This document shows positions 23,801 to 32,100 of a stretch of DNA of 51,220 nt, one piece after another. Within the stretch, counting starts at the first letter, position 1, and the number at the start of each line of letters is the position of its first letter. The stretch comes from Elysia marginata (lineage: Eukaryota > Mollusca > Gastropoda > Plakobranchidae): assembly GCA_019649035.1 (NCBI GenBank), contig BMAT01001535.1, forward strand, positions 1 to 51,220, given 5' to 3'. The translations under genes were made by a program, and so were the position numbers. The notes beneath the pieces were generated by a model, which saw only the letters and a list, made by a program, of their open reading frames with translations, was not told the DNA's origin and ran no database searches.

Positions 23801-24536
23801 CTTTCAAAATATCACCCTAGGTAAGTGAGTAGTTATACTATAGAATTACCGAATAGTTTATGTAATTTGGGTCTATATAGGCCATACTCTTGAACAATTG
23901 CGGCCCCTCAATAGAGAATGAGAAATGCCAAAGGTTTGGGGTACAAAAAATCTGAAAATAAGTCAAGTGTTGCATCTCACAAAGAGCAAGTTTATCAATT
24001 ATCGACTAGATCTATCTGCATTCTTAACCCTCTTAGCGCGGAACTAAAAAAAGTTACCCTGTCCATTTGCTTGATTAAAATTGACATTTTTAGAGATAAA
24101 CAAAACACTTGAACTCACGCTGGGTGACGCCATTGTAACACCAAAACTGAAACTGGCCAGGTTCTTGCCACAAGAAACATATTAAAAAGTTGCCTGAGTA
24201 GTATTTTCATAGGCCAAAATAAAAGAGAAAATGCCAGAGTCACAAAGCCCTGATCGTGGCTCATCGCGATCATCGGGAAAGCCACGATCGGGGCTAATCG
24301 CGCTAAGAAGGTTAAATCCACTATCAGATGAAAAGAAGGTATTGATATTTCTTTCCATCTGGCAAAGTCTTCAGGGACCACAAATATTCAAGAGTGCCGT
24401 AATTTGAAAGAGTACGCACTGTTCTCTGTTCGCGCCAGCGCTCTACATATGCCTTGTTTGCCTCTGCTCGGTGCTTAGCAAGTTCTGTTTCACCACTAAA
24501 CAGCCAGTACTTGTGTTGACTGCTTGTTGCAAACAT
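4545..24536 (-). CDS. CCNH: Cyclin H, 10 coding exons (gene span)
   Basis: Cyclin H is the regulatory subunit of the CDK-activating kinase (with CDK7 and MAT1) and part of TFIIH, acting in the nucleus in cell-cycle control and RNA polymerase II CTD phosphorylation. The ten exons join to 954 nt (317 residues plus stop), close to the human 323. The N-terminus MFATSSQHKYWLF matches the family's M-x-x-x-SSQ-x-x-x-W-x-F start. The first cyclin box holds FFKRFYVFNSTMDYHP and LACKVEEF, with the conserved Lys and Glu. LNYHLTIHNPFRAMEGF and the ACLIFSPSQIALAAI region follow. A charged tail with DKLNGEDDLRPIKRAK ends in EDNGS. All introns have GT-AG ends and compatible phases. Intron 1 (3.6 kb) holds a Merlin transposon and a piggyBac MITE. 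The start was chosen by alignment with SSQ; an in-frame upstream ATG at 24575 is ignored. Identification is from remembered family features; exon joins are inferred. Confidence 0.95.
4651..5060. mobile_element. pogo/Tigger-like MITE remnant
   Basis: The left end starts TACAGAGGAATCCGG, typical of pogo/Tigger-type ends that begin at a TA target. A perfect 15-bp inverted pair, AAAGTCAACACCTCG at 4678-4692 against CGAGGTGTTGACTTT near 5042-5056, brackets about 350 bp. Internal GCGAGGTTGACTTTAA repeats the subterminal motif. The right outer end is degraded. It sits in the last intron of cyclin H. No transposase is present. Confidence 0.6.
5396..5471 (-). CDS. CCNH: Cyclin H exon 9 (residues 288-313)
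   Basis: Enters in phase 2 (AT plus T gives Ile) and encodes YKQRAIDKLNGEDDLRPIKR then AKMSE, a charged tail like that of other cyclin H proteins. Acceptor TTTCAG, donor GTACGG. Confidence 0.85.
7473..7660 (+). pseudogene. piggyBac transposase N-terminal remnant
   Basis: The frame RRRKLTNILQIINEAEFSDE continues as EVDLGLDMSNNDSE. A frameshift near 7575 then moves to GGSESDSEPEVV and a stop near 7659. Ser/Glu/Asp-rich N-termini of this kind are usual for piggyBac-like transposases, but composition alone is weak evidence; the TTAA-bounded setting raises it. Confidence 0.5.
7640..7673. repeat. AGATCT/TCTAGA-rich tract
   Basis: Short overlapping TAGATC and TCTAGA palindromes lie at the end of the piggyBac remnant. 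The same words recur densely at 24629-24735. Confidence 0.7.
8798..8909 (-). CDS. CCNH: Cyclin H exon 8 (residues 251-288)
   Basis: Encodes VKAIVKGFEPTTREQAQG and the helix VQKKLDRCRN, matching the family's KKYEPPR..KQKLERC region. The donor GTGAGA follows GAA-AT. If the intron were retained the frame would read ATG-TGA at once, giving a protein that lacks the C-terminal tail. Confidence 0.88.
9400..9470 (-). CDS. CCNH: Cyclin H exon 7 (residues 227-251)
   Basis: Completes Gly and encodes YIRSVVLQSASEKEAENTLY and QLR, then the C of an Arg codon. Acceptor GGTTTAG, donor GTAAGT, phase 1. Confidence 0.88.
10018..10176 (+). mobile_element. Retroelement 3' end with TTA-repeat tail
   Basis: CGCTTTGGGCCTCAAATTGT, then GGGCGGGATATAAATAAACT, then a TTATTATTA tail resembles the common 3' ends of CR1/L2-type LINEs or SINEs that use them. 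The 5' border is not clear; about 160 bp is supported. Lies in cyclin H intron 6. Confidence 0.55.
10668..12696. mobile_element. Putative hAT-type non-autonomous element
   Basis: CAGGGATCACAGT at 10668-10680 is perfectly inverted as ACTGTGATCCCTG at 12684-12696. The flanks are CTTAGGC (left) and CTTAGGTC (right), which fits an 8-bp target duplication with one base lost on the left. hAT elements have 8-bp duplications and ends that often start CAGGG. No transposase domain is recognised inside. The interior contains the GA repeat and an assembly gap, so true length is unknown. Confidence 0.6.
11595..11965. repeat. GA-rich microsatellite with assembly gap
   Basis: AGAG/AGGG-rich sequence is interrupted by 155 N at 11697-11851 and followed by a pure (GA)n run to about 11886. 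Open frames through this tract are artefacts of low complexity and N. Confidence 0.95.
13015..13070 (-). CDS. CCNH: Cyclin H exon 6 (residues 209-227)
   Basis: Encodes IALAAIKFGAAKESISLD plus GG of a Gly codon finished by exon 7. Acceptor ATTTCAG, donor GTAAGT. Confidence 0.9.
13583..13604. repeat. 22-bp imperfect palindrome
   Basis: AGCTGTGTGCATGCGCACAGCT is self-complementary except at one symmetric pair of positions. It contains a partial NRF-1-like core. It lies in cyclin H intron 5; no function can be assigned. Confidence 0.6.
14067..14174 (-). CDS. CCNH: Cyclin H exon 5 (residues 173-208)
   Basis: 36 codons, phase 0 at both ends. Encodes TRHQDLQNPEKIRKYVEEFL and then DRSLLSDACLIFSPSQ, the start of the second cyclin fold. 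Confidence 0.93.
14787..17500. other. Long intron stretch, possible degraded element
   Basis: Part of cyclin H intron 4. No coding exon or known domain is recognised. A perfect 14-bp inverted pair, CCCCGATAGATTTT at 15736-15749 and its complement at 17215-17228, with one more related AATCTACCGGGGAA near 15482, suggests the decayed ends of a roughly 1.5-kb element. Confidence 0.35.
18002..18203 (-). CDS. CCNH: Cyclin H exon 4 (residues 105-172)
   Basis: Supplies the G of the split Met codon, then 67 codons including LTCVYLACKVEEF, QFVKNLRGDREKF and LNYHLTIHNPFRAMEGFMID. Donor GTAAAA in phase 0. Confidence 0.95.
18530..18605 (+). mobile_element. Possible retroelement 3' tail
   Basis: GGATCAATAAAGCATATCTT followed by ATCTTAT units looks like a LINE/SINE 3' end with an ATCTT-type simple tail. 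No upstream body is recognised. Confidence 0.35.
18708..18781 (-). CDS. CCNH: Cyclin H exon 3 (residues 81-105)
   Basis: Encodes GTSLAFFKRFYVFNSTMDYHP and PKDI, then AT of a split Met codon completed by exon 4. The donor is GTAAGA and the acceptor ATTGCAG. This is the most conserved core of cyclin H. Confidence 0.95.
20440..20600. mobile_element. pogo/Tigger-like terminal fragment
   Basis: The right end TTTGACTGTA (20591-20600) and the subterminal GGTGGTCTCTTTAGACAGGTG and GTGGTCACC motifs read on the minus strand as TACAGTCAAACCTG with repeated GGTGGTC-like boxes. That is the usual plan of pogo/Tigger ends. The partner end is not found. Confidence 0.5.
20733..20855 (-). CDS. CCNH: Cyclin H exon 2 (residues 40-80)
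   Basis: 41 codons in phase 0 at both ends, between a TTTGCAG acceptor and a GTGAGT donor. Encodes FFLTSTEERILGRQYE and ends PPMPKCVV, matching the start of the first cyclin fold. Confidence 0.95.
22049..22075 (+). repeat. Merlin left terminal inverted repeat
   Basis: Pairs with 23824-23850, with two mismatches in 27. Confidence 0.93.
22221..22363 (+). promoter_or_regulatory. Candidate Merlin promoter with host-type motifs
   Basis: Between the left end and the transposase start lie CCGCCATGTT (YY1-like, 22221), the palindromic E-box GTCACGTGAC (22246-22255), and two NRF-1-like sites, CTGCGCATGCAT (22279) and TGCGCATGCGTA (22352). The second NRF-1-like site covers the first ATG. Together these resemble a metazoan housekeeping promoter. 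Motif reading is by eye and activity is not shown. Confidence 0.5.
22357..23435 (+). pseudogene. Merlin transposase (one frameshift)
   Basis: Catalyses cut-and-paste transposition. The N-terminal part has a zinc-ribbon-like CPKCG (22552 onwards), then a helix-turn-helix-like DYKTIQDCLGLSPNTVCDW. The ISXO2/DDE core follows: VEVDETL with the first Asp at 22894, YSDSWPAYRKL with the second Asp at 23094, and VERLWRDIKEW with Glu at 23208. LGYGHNTVNHKKHF, before the Glu, is the family's NH motif. The reading frame shifts once near 23041-23047 (equivalent to a one-base deletion after ETL), so this copy cannot make the intact protein unless the base is a sequencing error. All three acidic residues are present. 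The start could be 22357 or 22396; a GTG further upstream is unlikely in a eukaryote. Confidence 0.9.
23529..23812. repeat. Fold-back with internal 55-bp direct repeat in Merlin
   Basis: A block starting ATAGTTTAGGAGGGTTTCAG at 23530 recurs at 23665 (GATAGTTTAGGGGGGTTTCAG), about 135 bp apart. An inverted pair surrounds the second copy: CTAGGTTTTCAAGGGTG at 23609 is mirrored by CACCCTTGAAAACATAGG near 23780-23797, and TAAAAACTGTC...GATAGTTTA by TAAACTATC...GACGGTTTTTAA. The transcript or single strand would form a long stem. It lies downstream of the transposase stop. Confidence 0.8.
23824..23850 (-). repeat. Merlin right terminal inverted repeat
   Basis: Complement of 22049-22075. It is followed at once by the right copy of the 8-bp target duplication. 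Confidence 0.93.
24024..24315. mobile_element. piggyBac-type MITE (TTAA ends)
   Basis: TTAA at 24024-24027 and 24312-24315 flanks inverted ends CCCTCTTAGCGCGG (left) and, complemented, CCTTCTTAGCGCGA (right), 12 of 14 matching. A hairpin near the right end pairs TGATCGTGGCT (24251) with AGCCACGATCG (24280). No coding capacity. Its ends differ from those of the 7208-7907 element, so this is a separate family. It lies 105 bp inside intron 1 from cyclin H exon 1. Confidence 0.85.
24420..24536 (-). CDS. CCNH: Cyclin H exon 1 (residues 1-39)
   Basis: Begins at the ATG at 24536-24534 and encodes the N-terminal helix region (SSQ, W, and TELAKHRAEANKAY). It ends in phase 0 at the donor GTGCGT. The frame stays open into the intron, but that extension has no cyclin H likeness. 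Confidence 0.9.
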
Positions 24537-24628
24537 AGCTGTTTTAGACCAATAGATTGTACGATAATAAATCAAACTTTCAAAACTGGAATTTGATATG
24601 GTACCCTTGATTGAGATATAATGAGAAT

Positions 24629-24735
24629 CTAATCTAATCTAGATCTAGATGATCTAGAAAGTAGCCAATGTCCAGATCTAGATTAGATCTAGATTAGGCC
24701 TAGATTCTAGATATATATAGATTTAGATAAAGATG
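24629..24735. repeat. AGATCTAGAT-rich tract upstream of cyclin H
   Basis: Repeated CTAGATCTAGAT, AGATCTAG and TAGATTCTAGA words, many self-complementary, lie 90-200 bases upstream of the cyclin H ATG. It is either a degenerate microsatellite or part of the promoter. Confidence 0.75.
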
Positions 24736-25437
24736 ATATAAAGATTTTAGACCAATCTTAGATATAGAATCTAATTAATCTAATGATCTTTGTGGTCTAC
24801 GTGATCTCGATCGCTGTTTGGTCTATAATTTAGAATCTACATGATGATTCTTGATTCTTTTAGGAGGAAACGAGATTCGGAACAATAATTTAGGGCGTCT
24901 TGAAAGTGAAAACGAAAATAGACCCTAGATCTAGTCCAACTGCTGTTCGATGTTTCCTTTCTAGAAGAGTAAACAATACAGGGAATGTTTAGCTTGTTGT
25001 AAAGTTGGTTTTGAAGCACAGAAATCTAAAAATAGGCCTATTTTTAGATTTCTGTGGTTTTGAGGCACTTTTGAACAAGAGTAGGCCTACCTGGTTTTCA
25101 TAGTCCATTATTTTAAAACGAATTACAAAATTCTAGAATGTAGTTTGTGGTTGAACTGTGTGGGATCCGGATGTGGTTTAAGAAGCTAATCTGAGCGAAG
25201 ATGTTTCTCCCACAGGCAAGATAGAAGTTGGCAAGAAATACGCTTTATTGGTTCTTCTAGATGCGGGTGTGAGCAGCTTAGGGGACTTTAGGCTATAGCA
25301 ACAGTTGACGCCGTTCTGCCTGACCGCCTTAGTGGAGGAGTACTAGTTTGAACAATGACTGAAGCGACTAGTAGACTTATTACATGTACTTTTAATCTCT
25401 CAGCGAAGAAACCCAAACGCGTTACAAGAGTAGTACC

Positions 25438-25476
<39 letters not shown>
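25438..25476. repeat. (GTA)n microsatellite
   Basis: About 13 GTA units with GTA/GCA-rich sequence after it. Confidence 0.95.
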
Positions 25477-25480
<4 letters not shown>

Positions 25481-25864
25481 AAGCAGCGGTATAGGGTAGC
25501 AGCAGCATTATCAATGTGAACATCAAGAGCAATAGTGACATAAGTAGGTGTCTCTGTTGCGGCAAAAGAGTGTCAGTTGTGGTAAAAATTATTGTTGCTG
25601 TTGAAGATGATGCTTTTAAGCAGCAGCATAGATGTTGATCTCAAAAGCAGTTGTGTTATGAGCATGCGTAATTAACTAAAGTCGTAGTAGGAGCAGTTGT
25701 TTTACATATCTGGATATTTTGACAAGGTAGTAACAAAACAGATTTATTTTTGTTGTGAAGTTTGTATAGTATCGATCAAGGTTAAGTCTTTATAGTGGCA
25801 AATCACTTGTTTTACTTAATAACTTTATAAATAACGTAATTCAAGAGGTTTTTTTTTCAATTCT

Positions 25865-27490
25865 AATTTGTATTTCGACGACAGAAGAAACCGACTCCTC
25901 CGCAATGGCTGACAAGGGTGGCAAAAGCCCTCTTGAAACTTGGGTCGAGTTTAAATGTGACGAAGCGTGAACCTCCCTCTAAAAAGCATAGCTAAGAACC
26001 AACACTGGCCATAGTAGCTATTATGCTCGCTTTTGCGTGGTTGGAGAGCACACTTCGCGACTTTGTTGTCGTGGCAACTTGACTGTGAGATGACGCAAGG
26101 AGGGTCTGCTGATAGCCAGCGTCTTCCGTGATTCTTTAATGATGTTCATGTCCTTGAGTTAGGCCTTCAAACAGTCTTTGAAATTTTGGATTGTCCTCCA
26201 AATCTACGCTTGGCCTGAAAACTTCGTAGAGGAGCTGCGTTTTGGTGCGGACGTCACACATAAGGGAAATGTGGCCTGCCCTTGCGCCAGTTGGTTGTCA
26301 CTTGTAGCTTTTCAATTCTCTTTGCTTGTAGTTAGTTTATGCCCAGCAGTATCGCATGGCTAGTTTCTTCCTCGAAACTGACATTGTCAAACCTGGTTGT
26401 GCTATCACCTGATGTCCTCTCTGCACAACTCCTTCTTCAAGTCTGGTTATTGGGCAGACTATGTAGTCTATTGTTTCTACTTCTTTTTGCGTCATTGGTT
26501 CTTTGAGGAGTCCTTTTCTTATAGTTTTTGCACGAATGTAGTCAAACTTGGTGTGTTTTGTGACGAATTTGTTCAAAACGACTACGTTACAGTGGTGATA
26601 AAGCTGAAGATATCTCTGCATGAGGGCATAGGCCCTTCCAAATGAATGATCTAGGGTGGAAGTGATTTTCTTGTCCTTCGTATCTTTTGCTGATAGCCTA
26701 AGCTTCACAACCGTAGGGTAGCTGGACGTAAAGTAAGGCGGTGAGACTGTTGCCCTGCATTTGTTCAGTTTCGCCAGGGGAGTAATCTTTCACACTCTCT
26801 TTTCTCGTCTCCCGAAAACACTGCTCGCTTTTTTTCATTCTAGCCCTGATCTCTGAATCAACTCTGGCAATGCAGTAAAGGTTGGTGCCTCAGTCGGTAT
26901 TCGATTCCACCGCCTGTATGAGCTGAGATGCTGACTAGTCTAAAAGTTTCGCGATTTGCAGTAGCGTATCGGCTGGTTTGAAGCGTCACCTTAGTCCCCT
27001 GAGTGCTAATGATGAGGTCGGAGTGATTTCAGGGTTTAAATGAGCTATTTGTTATCTCTTGCATCTTGTGCTCATTACAAGCATTAAGAGCACAGCAACC
27101 AGACAAAATGTAGCCTATCTGAATACAGCCTTCTCCACCTTTGTGACGGCCTAATTTTCTTGAATAGACCAGCTTTCCATTGGTCATGTACTTGATCTTG
27201 ATACCAAGCCTGCAGGCTCTAAAAGCGTCTGTCAGCATAGCCGAGAAAATCATTCAGTACAGTTTCACAGCAGGGACACATCCCTGTTTGACTCTGATGG
27301 TCTTGGAAAGTTCACCGTACCCCAAGACCCAGGCTGTCATGCTATCACGACATTGGTAAATGCCGATTGCAATGGACGTGATTGGACACCGATTTTTTAA
27401 AAACAATTTTTAACAGCCCTTTCGGCTGACCGCGTCAAAGGCTTTAGTCAGGTCAGCTGTCGCTGTGTTAATGTCACGTTGCGGTTCCAT
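25865..27490 (-). pseudogene. LINE reverse transcriptase remnant, 5'-truncated
   Basis: Read on the minus strand, 27490-27400 encodes INTATADLTKAFDAVSRKGC, the RT active-site A box of non-LTR retrotransposons. The 27253-27040 frame gives MIFSAMLTDAFRACRLGIKI, matching the FSAMLTDAF block of RTE/endonuclease-RT LINEs. The following FADD box has become LSGCCALNA, so both catalytic Asp residues are lost. Further remnants lie down to about 25865, where SHCGGVGFF resembles the family's C-terminal Cys/His end. Many stops and frameshifts; dead copy. It lies between the two host genes. Confidence 0.8.
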
Positions 27491-27699
27491 AATATCTTGT
27501 TAAAACTGGCTGGCAGAACATTATTTTTATGTCGGTAAAATTATGAAAAAAAAATAAATGGCCAGTAAATGCAATCAACACATAAGAATGATCACTGAAA
27601 CATTAGTATAGACTATTCACACACAGTTTGAACACACAAATAACAATAAACATCTATCTAGACCTTACACAACTCTAGAGAACATGGCCATCCATCCTG

Positions 27700-27990
27700 A
27701 TCAAGATCAAAGATGAAATTTGAAACTAACTTTCTGAACTAACAATTTGAGGTCAAAGAAGACTTTCTTTTCTGTACTATACTAAAGCGTTTGATAACTT
27801 CCAACACGACAACACCATCGATACTGACCTAAAAGATACTATGCTTAACAAAGACTTAAGGGTTGAAAAGAATTTATTTTGGGAACAAACAGCTGCTCTA
27901 CACGTAGCTGACAAACGTACTACTTTATTTCCTACATATAAAAAGCCTATAAAGGAAGGCCTGTTTTATCCCCGGGCTGCTATCTAAATT
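27700..27990 (+). pseudogene. Second LINE reverse transcriptase fragment
   Basis: From 27777 the plus strand encodes YTKAFDNFQHDN, then KDLRVEKNLFWEQTAALHVA, then IKEGLFYPRA. These match the DYTKAFDKVQHD, the NLYWEQTAA and the degraded GVRQGCVLSP blocks of non-LTR reverse transcriptases. A stop follows at 27987. It is opposite in orientation to the 25865-27490 fragment and too different in sequence to be its continuation. Confidence 0.7.
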
Positions 27991-27994
27991 ATAT

Positions 27995-29030
27995 TGCATC
28001 TTGCAACCAGTAGAAATGAGTCCGACATCGCAGTCTTCACTTTACAACCCATCCATAGCTTGAATAATTTGATTTTCTGAACTTCCAAACATGAAGTTAT
28101 TCAAATTTCATAGAAAGGTATTAGAAAAGTTTTTGAATTACAATTTAGAGAAAAAGAGGAATAAATTTTCCCTGAAAAGACATTGCCTCGTTTTAAAATC
28201 CCCTTTGGGATTAGTAGTGGAAGCATAACACCCTAACCTCGTAGTGGTATGCATTTTTCTGGGAACACGCCATCTCCATGTAATGTAAACCTTGGGAAAT
28301 GCTCTTAAGCTTTGGTTTTCACAAAATGTAATGCTATGGCACAGATAATTTTATATTTAAATTATCACTTGTTGGACTCGTAGTGCATTCACTTAGAAAA
28401 AAAAATTGATAATCAAAATTAGTTATTTGACTAGGAGCCTGACATATGTTAGTGTTTTTTTAATAAGTCACAAGTGGAGATCAAAGTTTGGTGAATGTTC
28501 AAAGTTTGTGGAACAACTCAATTTACCATTATTGGTGCAGTTAACTTAACAATTAACACTCGATATCATAAACAGATGTTATAATGGTTGTTTCACTCGA
28601 CTAATCTCCAAAAAACCAATCGCGTTCTGTTCTTTTACGCTCTCACAAAAACATACAAATGTATAATTGTTGACATCAATTCTTTTGTTCTTCAGTGTGT
28701 ACATCTGTAATGTATCAAAAGAGTTCCGGTAACTAAGGAGACACTATGCATTTAATATCTATTCTTTTACGCTTTCTCTTAATTATACACAATGCTTTAC
28801 GCATTTATAGCTATAACTAGATCGCCGTTGTCAAGCCTGTTGTTTTTATTGTGTAAATTTTTCATCTGTCCTTCTCACAAGAGTAACACTAAAGTGTGAT
28901 CCTGCCCCCGCCTCGACTTGCTTCACCAAGATTGTGTTTAAAGTTTTCCGACAGCGATGCAAACAACTGAGTGACGACAGTTGGTCTATGCATGCCTGGT
29001 GTTAAGATGTCAACAAAGAATACAAACCCA
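27995..29030. other. No recognised feature
   Basis: AT-rich intergenic sequence. Apart from likely LINE remnants just after 27990 nothing is recognised. Presumed upstream region of the chitin-binding gene. Confidence 0.4.
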
Positions 29031-29038
29031 AGCCCTCT

Positions 29039-29045
29039 ATTTATG
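29039..29045 (+). promoter_or_regulatory. Possible TATA-like element
   Basis: TATTTAT about 120 bases upstream of the proposed start codon at 29160. A transcription start near 29070 would leave a 5' UTR of about 90 bases. Weak evidence. Confidence 0.25.
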
Positions 29046-29159
29046 GAAGTCAGTTCTGTGTTCCGGGCCGGACACCAGTTGACTCCAGCTCAGAGCCAGT
29101 CAAGGCGTTTCACACAATAGACTACATAAAGTGGCACATCCTTCAAACTTGTAGCTAGC

Positions 29160-29174
29160 ATGGGTATTCTGAAG
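29160..29174 (+). CDS. Exon 1 of chitin-binding/LamG gene (proposed)
   Basis: ATG in good context (A at -3, G at +4) encodes MGILK, then donor GTTTGG in phase 0. Chosen because it completes a signal peptide with exon 2. Short and with a weak donor, so uncertain. Confidence 0.45.
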
Positions 29175-32100
29175 GTTTGGAATAGTTATGATACTTATTT
29201 CTATTCTCTTTGAACGTGTATTTCATCCAATTGATTAATACCACTTCAGGCGAAAAGTAGGCCTTTACATAGTAACTAATAACTGTAGTATTCTCGAGTT
29301 CTACCATCATCAGTATAATCTCAGTTGAAAAACATTTCAGTAAAGTTACGAACGTTAATTCATTACTGATGTCTTGGAACCGGTGCCGATGAGTCGAAAT
29401 TCCAAAATATTTTTAGATATCTTAGATTGAGAAAAAAAAACGCTGTTCATAAGTTTTTTTCTCATTAGCATGGTAATTGAGAGTTATCTGCCCTTAACAA
29501 AAATTTTAATAAAAGCCACTGCCCGTTCCTGTATTTTGCGGGCTAGCCCTAGAAGTAGTAGTGTATTAGCGGGCTAGCCCTATAAGTAGTGGTGTACTAG
29601 CGGGCTAGCCCTAGAAGTAGTGGTGTAGTACCAGGCTAGCCCTAGAAGTAGTAGTATACTAGCGGGCTAGCCCTAGAAGTAGTAGTGTACTAGCGGGCTA
29701 GCCCTAGAAGTATTAGTGTACTAGCGGGCTAGCCCTAGAAGTAGTAGTGTACTAGCGGGCTAGCCCCAGAAGTAGTAGTGTACTAAGCGGGCTAGCCCTA
29801 GAAGTAGTAGTGTNNNNNNNNNNNNNNNNNNNNNNNNNNNNNNNNNNNNNNNNNNNNNNNNNNNNNNNNNNNNNNNNNNNNNNNNNNNNNNNNNNNNNNN
29901 NNNNNNNNTACCAGCGGGCTAGCCCTAGAAGTAGTACATGTAGTGTACTAGCGGGCTAGCCCTAGAAGTAGTAGTGTACTTTCTTTGTAGTGCGGCTGTA
30001 GAGTTCAGTCGTCTAGGCTAGCGAAATAAGAGGTAAAAATTCAGTTAAATTTAATTGCAAGACCAGCCATTATAATTAAAATTTCTGTAGTCCGATACCA
30101 GGGCTTTGCGCTTTTTTAATGAATTTAAAGTTTATTTTTATGTTTCCCTGTCCCAGTTTAGTTTGTCCCTTGTTCTTTTTAATTTTTTTTACCCAGCAAA
30201 TGCTTACAATCTCTATTGGGACATGAAGAGGTAGAAAATAAAATTACAATATAAATGACATTTTACAGGTAGAATTTTACGGTGGTGAGAACAGGCCTAC
30301 ACAATTATAACCGGCAAAAGTCTTGATATCAATTTTTAAATTATTTAAAATCTCATGCAATTTCGGAACTTTAAAGCTAAAAAAAATTTAAACTGTCCAA
30401 AATAGCAAAACCTACTTGCGAGTGAAGTTTAAGATTGCCGACTGGTGTGCACTGTTTTCGAGATGGCTCTTTTTCCCCTCAGCGTGCCTGTATTCTGGTG
30501 ATTGGACAGGTGTGTGTGACTGTCATATTAGGTCAGGATTCTGTACCTACAGGTGAGATCACTTTCTCATTTGATTTGCTTGTTATAAAAACAACTATTT
30601 CTTGATCCCTTTTATAAAGTATGCTAGAGGTTTTTTCAAATATGAGATTTTTTTTTATCACAGATTGAAACATGTGTTGCTGTAGAGCATCACAAGAAAT
30701 CTATTCAACTGAAATCAAAGGTGAATTCTTGAACTGTAGTTTTAAGGTAAAAATTATAAAAATATGCAAAAGTATAAATTATAGCGGGTTTTTTTGACAT
30801 AGTGGTTTATACACTCAGAAGCTGTGAGCGCTTTAAATGGATTCTCTGACAGACTATAGCAAATTAATTACCTTTCTAATACAGAGAGCAGCAGAAGTGA
30901 AAGTGCACAACTCGAACGAACTGACAAGATCTAAGAAGGGCCTTTACCGAGGACAACCTCAAACGATCCAGTAAACACACTTTGACAACGTTGTTAAGGC
31001 ACTTCATATTGTGAAAGCCATCACAAGTTACTATTGACGAAAGAAAAAAATTATGAGATCTTGTGATTAAAAGATTTGTTTGCAAATACAATAATGTCTC
31101 GCATTCTGTCCAAATGAGTCTTAAGTCGAAAAGCTTAGTTTGGAGATATAGGCTGTTAAAGTTTAGAGGGTGTTCAGAAGTTAAATGTTTTTAATGTTAG
31201 GTATTGATGCCAAGACCATTTCTGAACAGTTTCACACTTAATTGATGTTCAAATTTCATTTACAGATGTTTGATTTTAATTGGTGCGATTGCAAAGGCTT
31301 CAATACCTTTATAGTCGTCTAAACTTTAAATTCTGTTTTCTTCCCTTTATGAAACTTCACAAGCCCTAACCCCGCCGAATTCAAACGGCCATAACTTTAT
31401 GCAGTAGCATGATAGAGCTTTTCTAGTTGTTGTATTTGAAAGTACAGAAAATAAGCTTTTCTGTTATACTAATTTCGTCCTCAGACTCATTTGAACTGTT
31501 ATTCAAAACTTTTTGTGTAATAGGCTGGTAAAACCAGCTTGTCGGCTGCAGATTTTTTGAGAACTATAACAGATGAATCAGTTCTAAAATGTTAAAAATG
31601 TTCACCAAGTCCATCTCACTGTGACTTTTCCCAGAATGTGATCGTGGCGTTAGACGTCATCACCCGTCCCAGGCTAACGTGTACCAGGTGTTCACACGTA
31701 AAGACTTCCGGAAACAGTGGATCAGCTATAGGTATTAGAAATTTCATGTAACCAGTGAAAATAAGTCGGATGTTGAACAATAAAACAAACGTCATTTGAA
31801 GCTGGATATTTTTTTCTATAAATTTTTCAAATGAAAAAAAGTGTTGTTTGTTTTCTCGAAGTTTAACTAATTTCATGCAATTTTCAACGTTTTATATACG
31901 TAAATGCGTTGTTAAAACTATCATGGTCTAGTATTGTATAAATTTACATATCCGATTTTATCTGGACTGGTTTCGAGAACAATAAAGTCAATAGTAAACT
32001 TTGCAAAGAATTTCACCCCCCCCAACCAAGCTAAAGCTATGAGCAGTCATGATTTCGGTTAATCTATGTATTGCGTTGAGAAATACGGTGCACCTTTCAA

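Larger units (their letters stand above)
22049..23850 (+). mobile_element. Merlin (IS1016-type) DNA transposon
   Basis: 1802 bp with terminal inverted repeats of 27 bp (22049-22075 and 23824-23850; start GGTA[T/A]TTCTATAG, 25 of 27 matching). The 8-bp flanks GAAAAGTT (22041-22048) and GAATAGTT (23851-23858) match at 7 of 8, as expected for Merlin's 8-9-bp target duplications. Inside is one DDE transposase gene on the plus strand, broken by a single frameshift, with GC content higher than the surrounding intron. It lies in cyclin H intron 1 on the opposite strand. The 3' non-coding part holds a large fold-back. Good preservation of ends and duplication suggests a recent insertion. Confidence 0.93.

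Noticed and set aside
29535..29985. CRISPR-like array
   Set aside because: Units are contiguous with no variable spacers, in a eukaryotic intron; an ordinary minisatellite.
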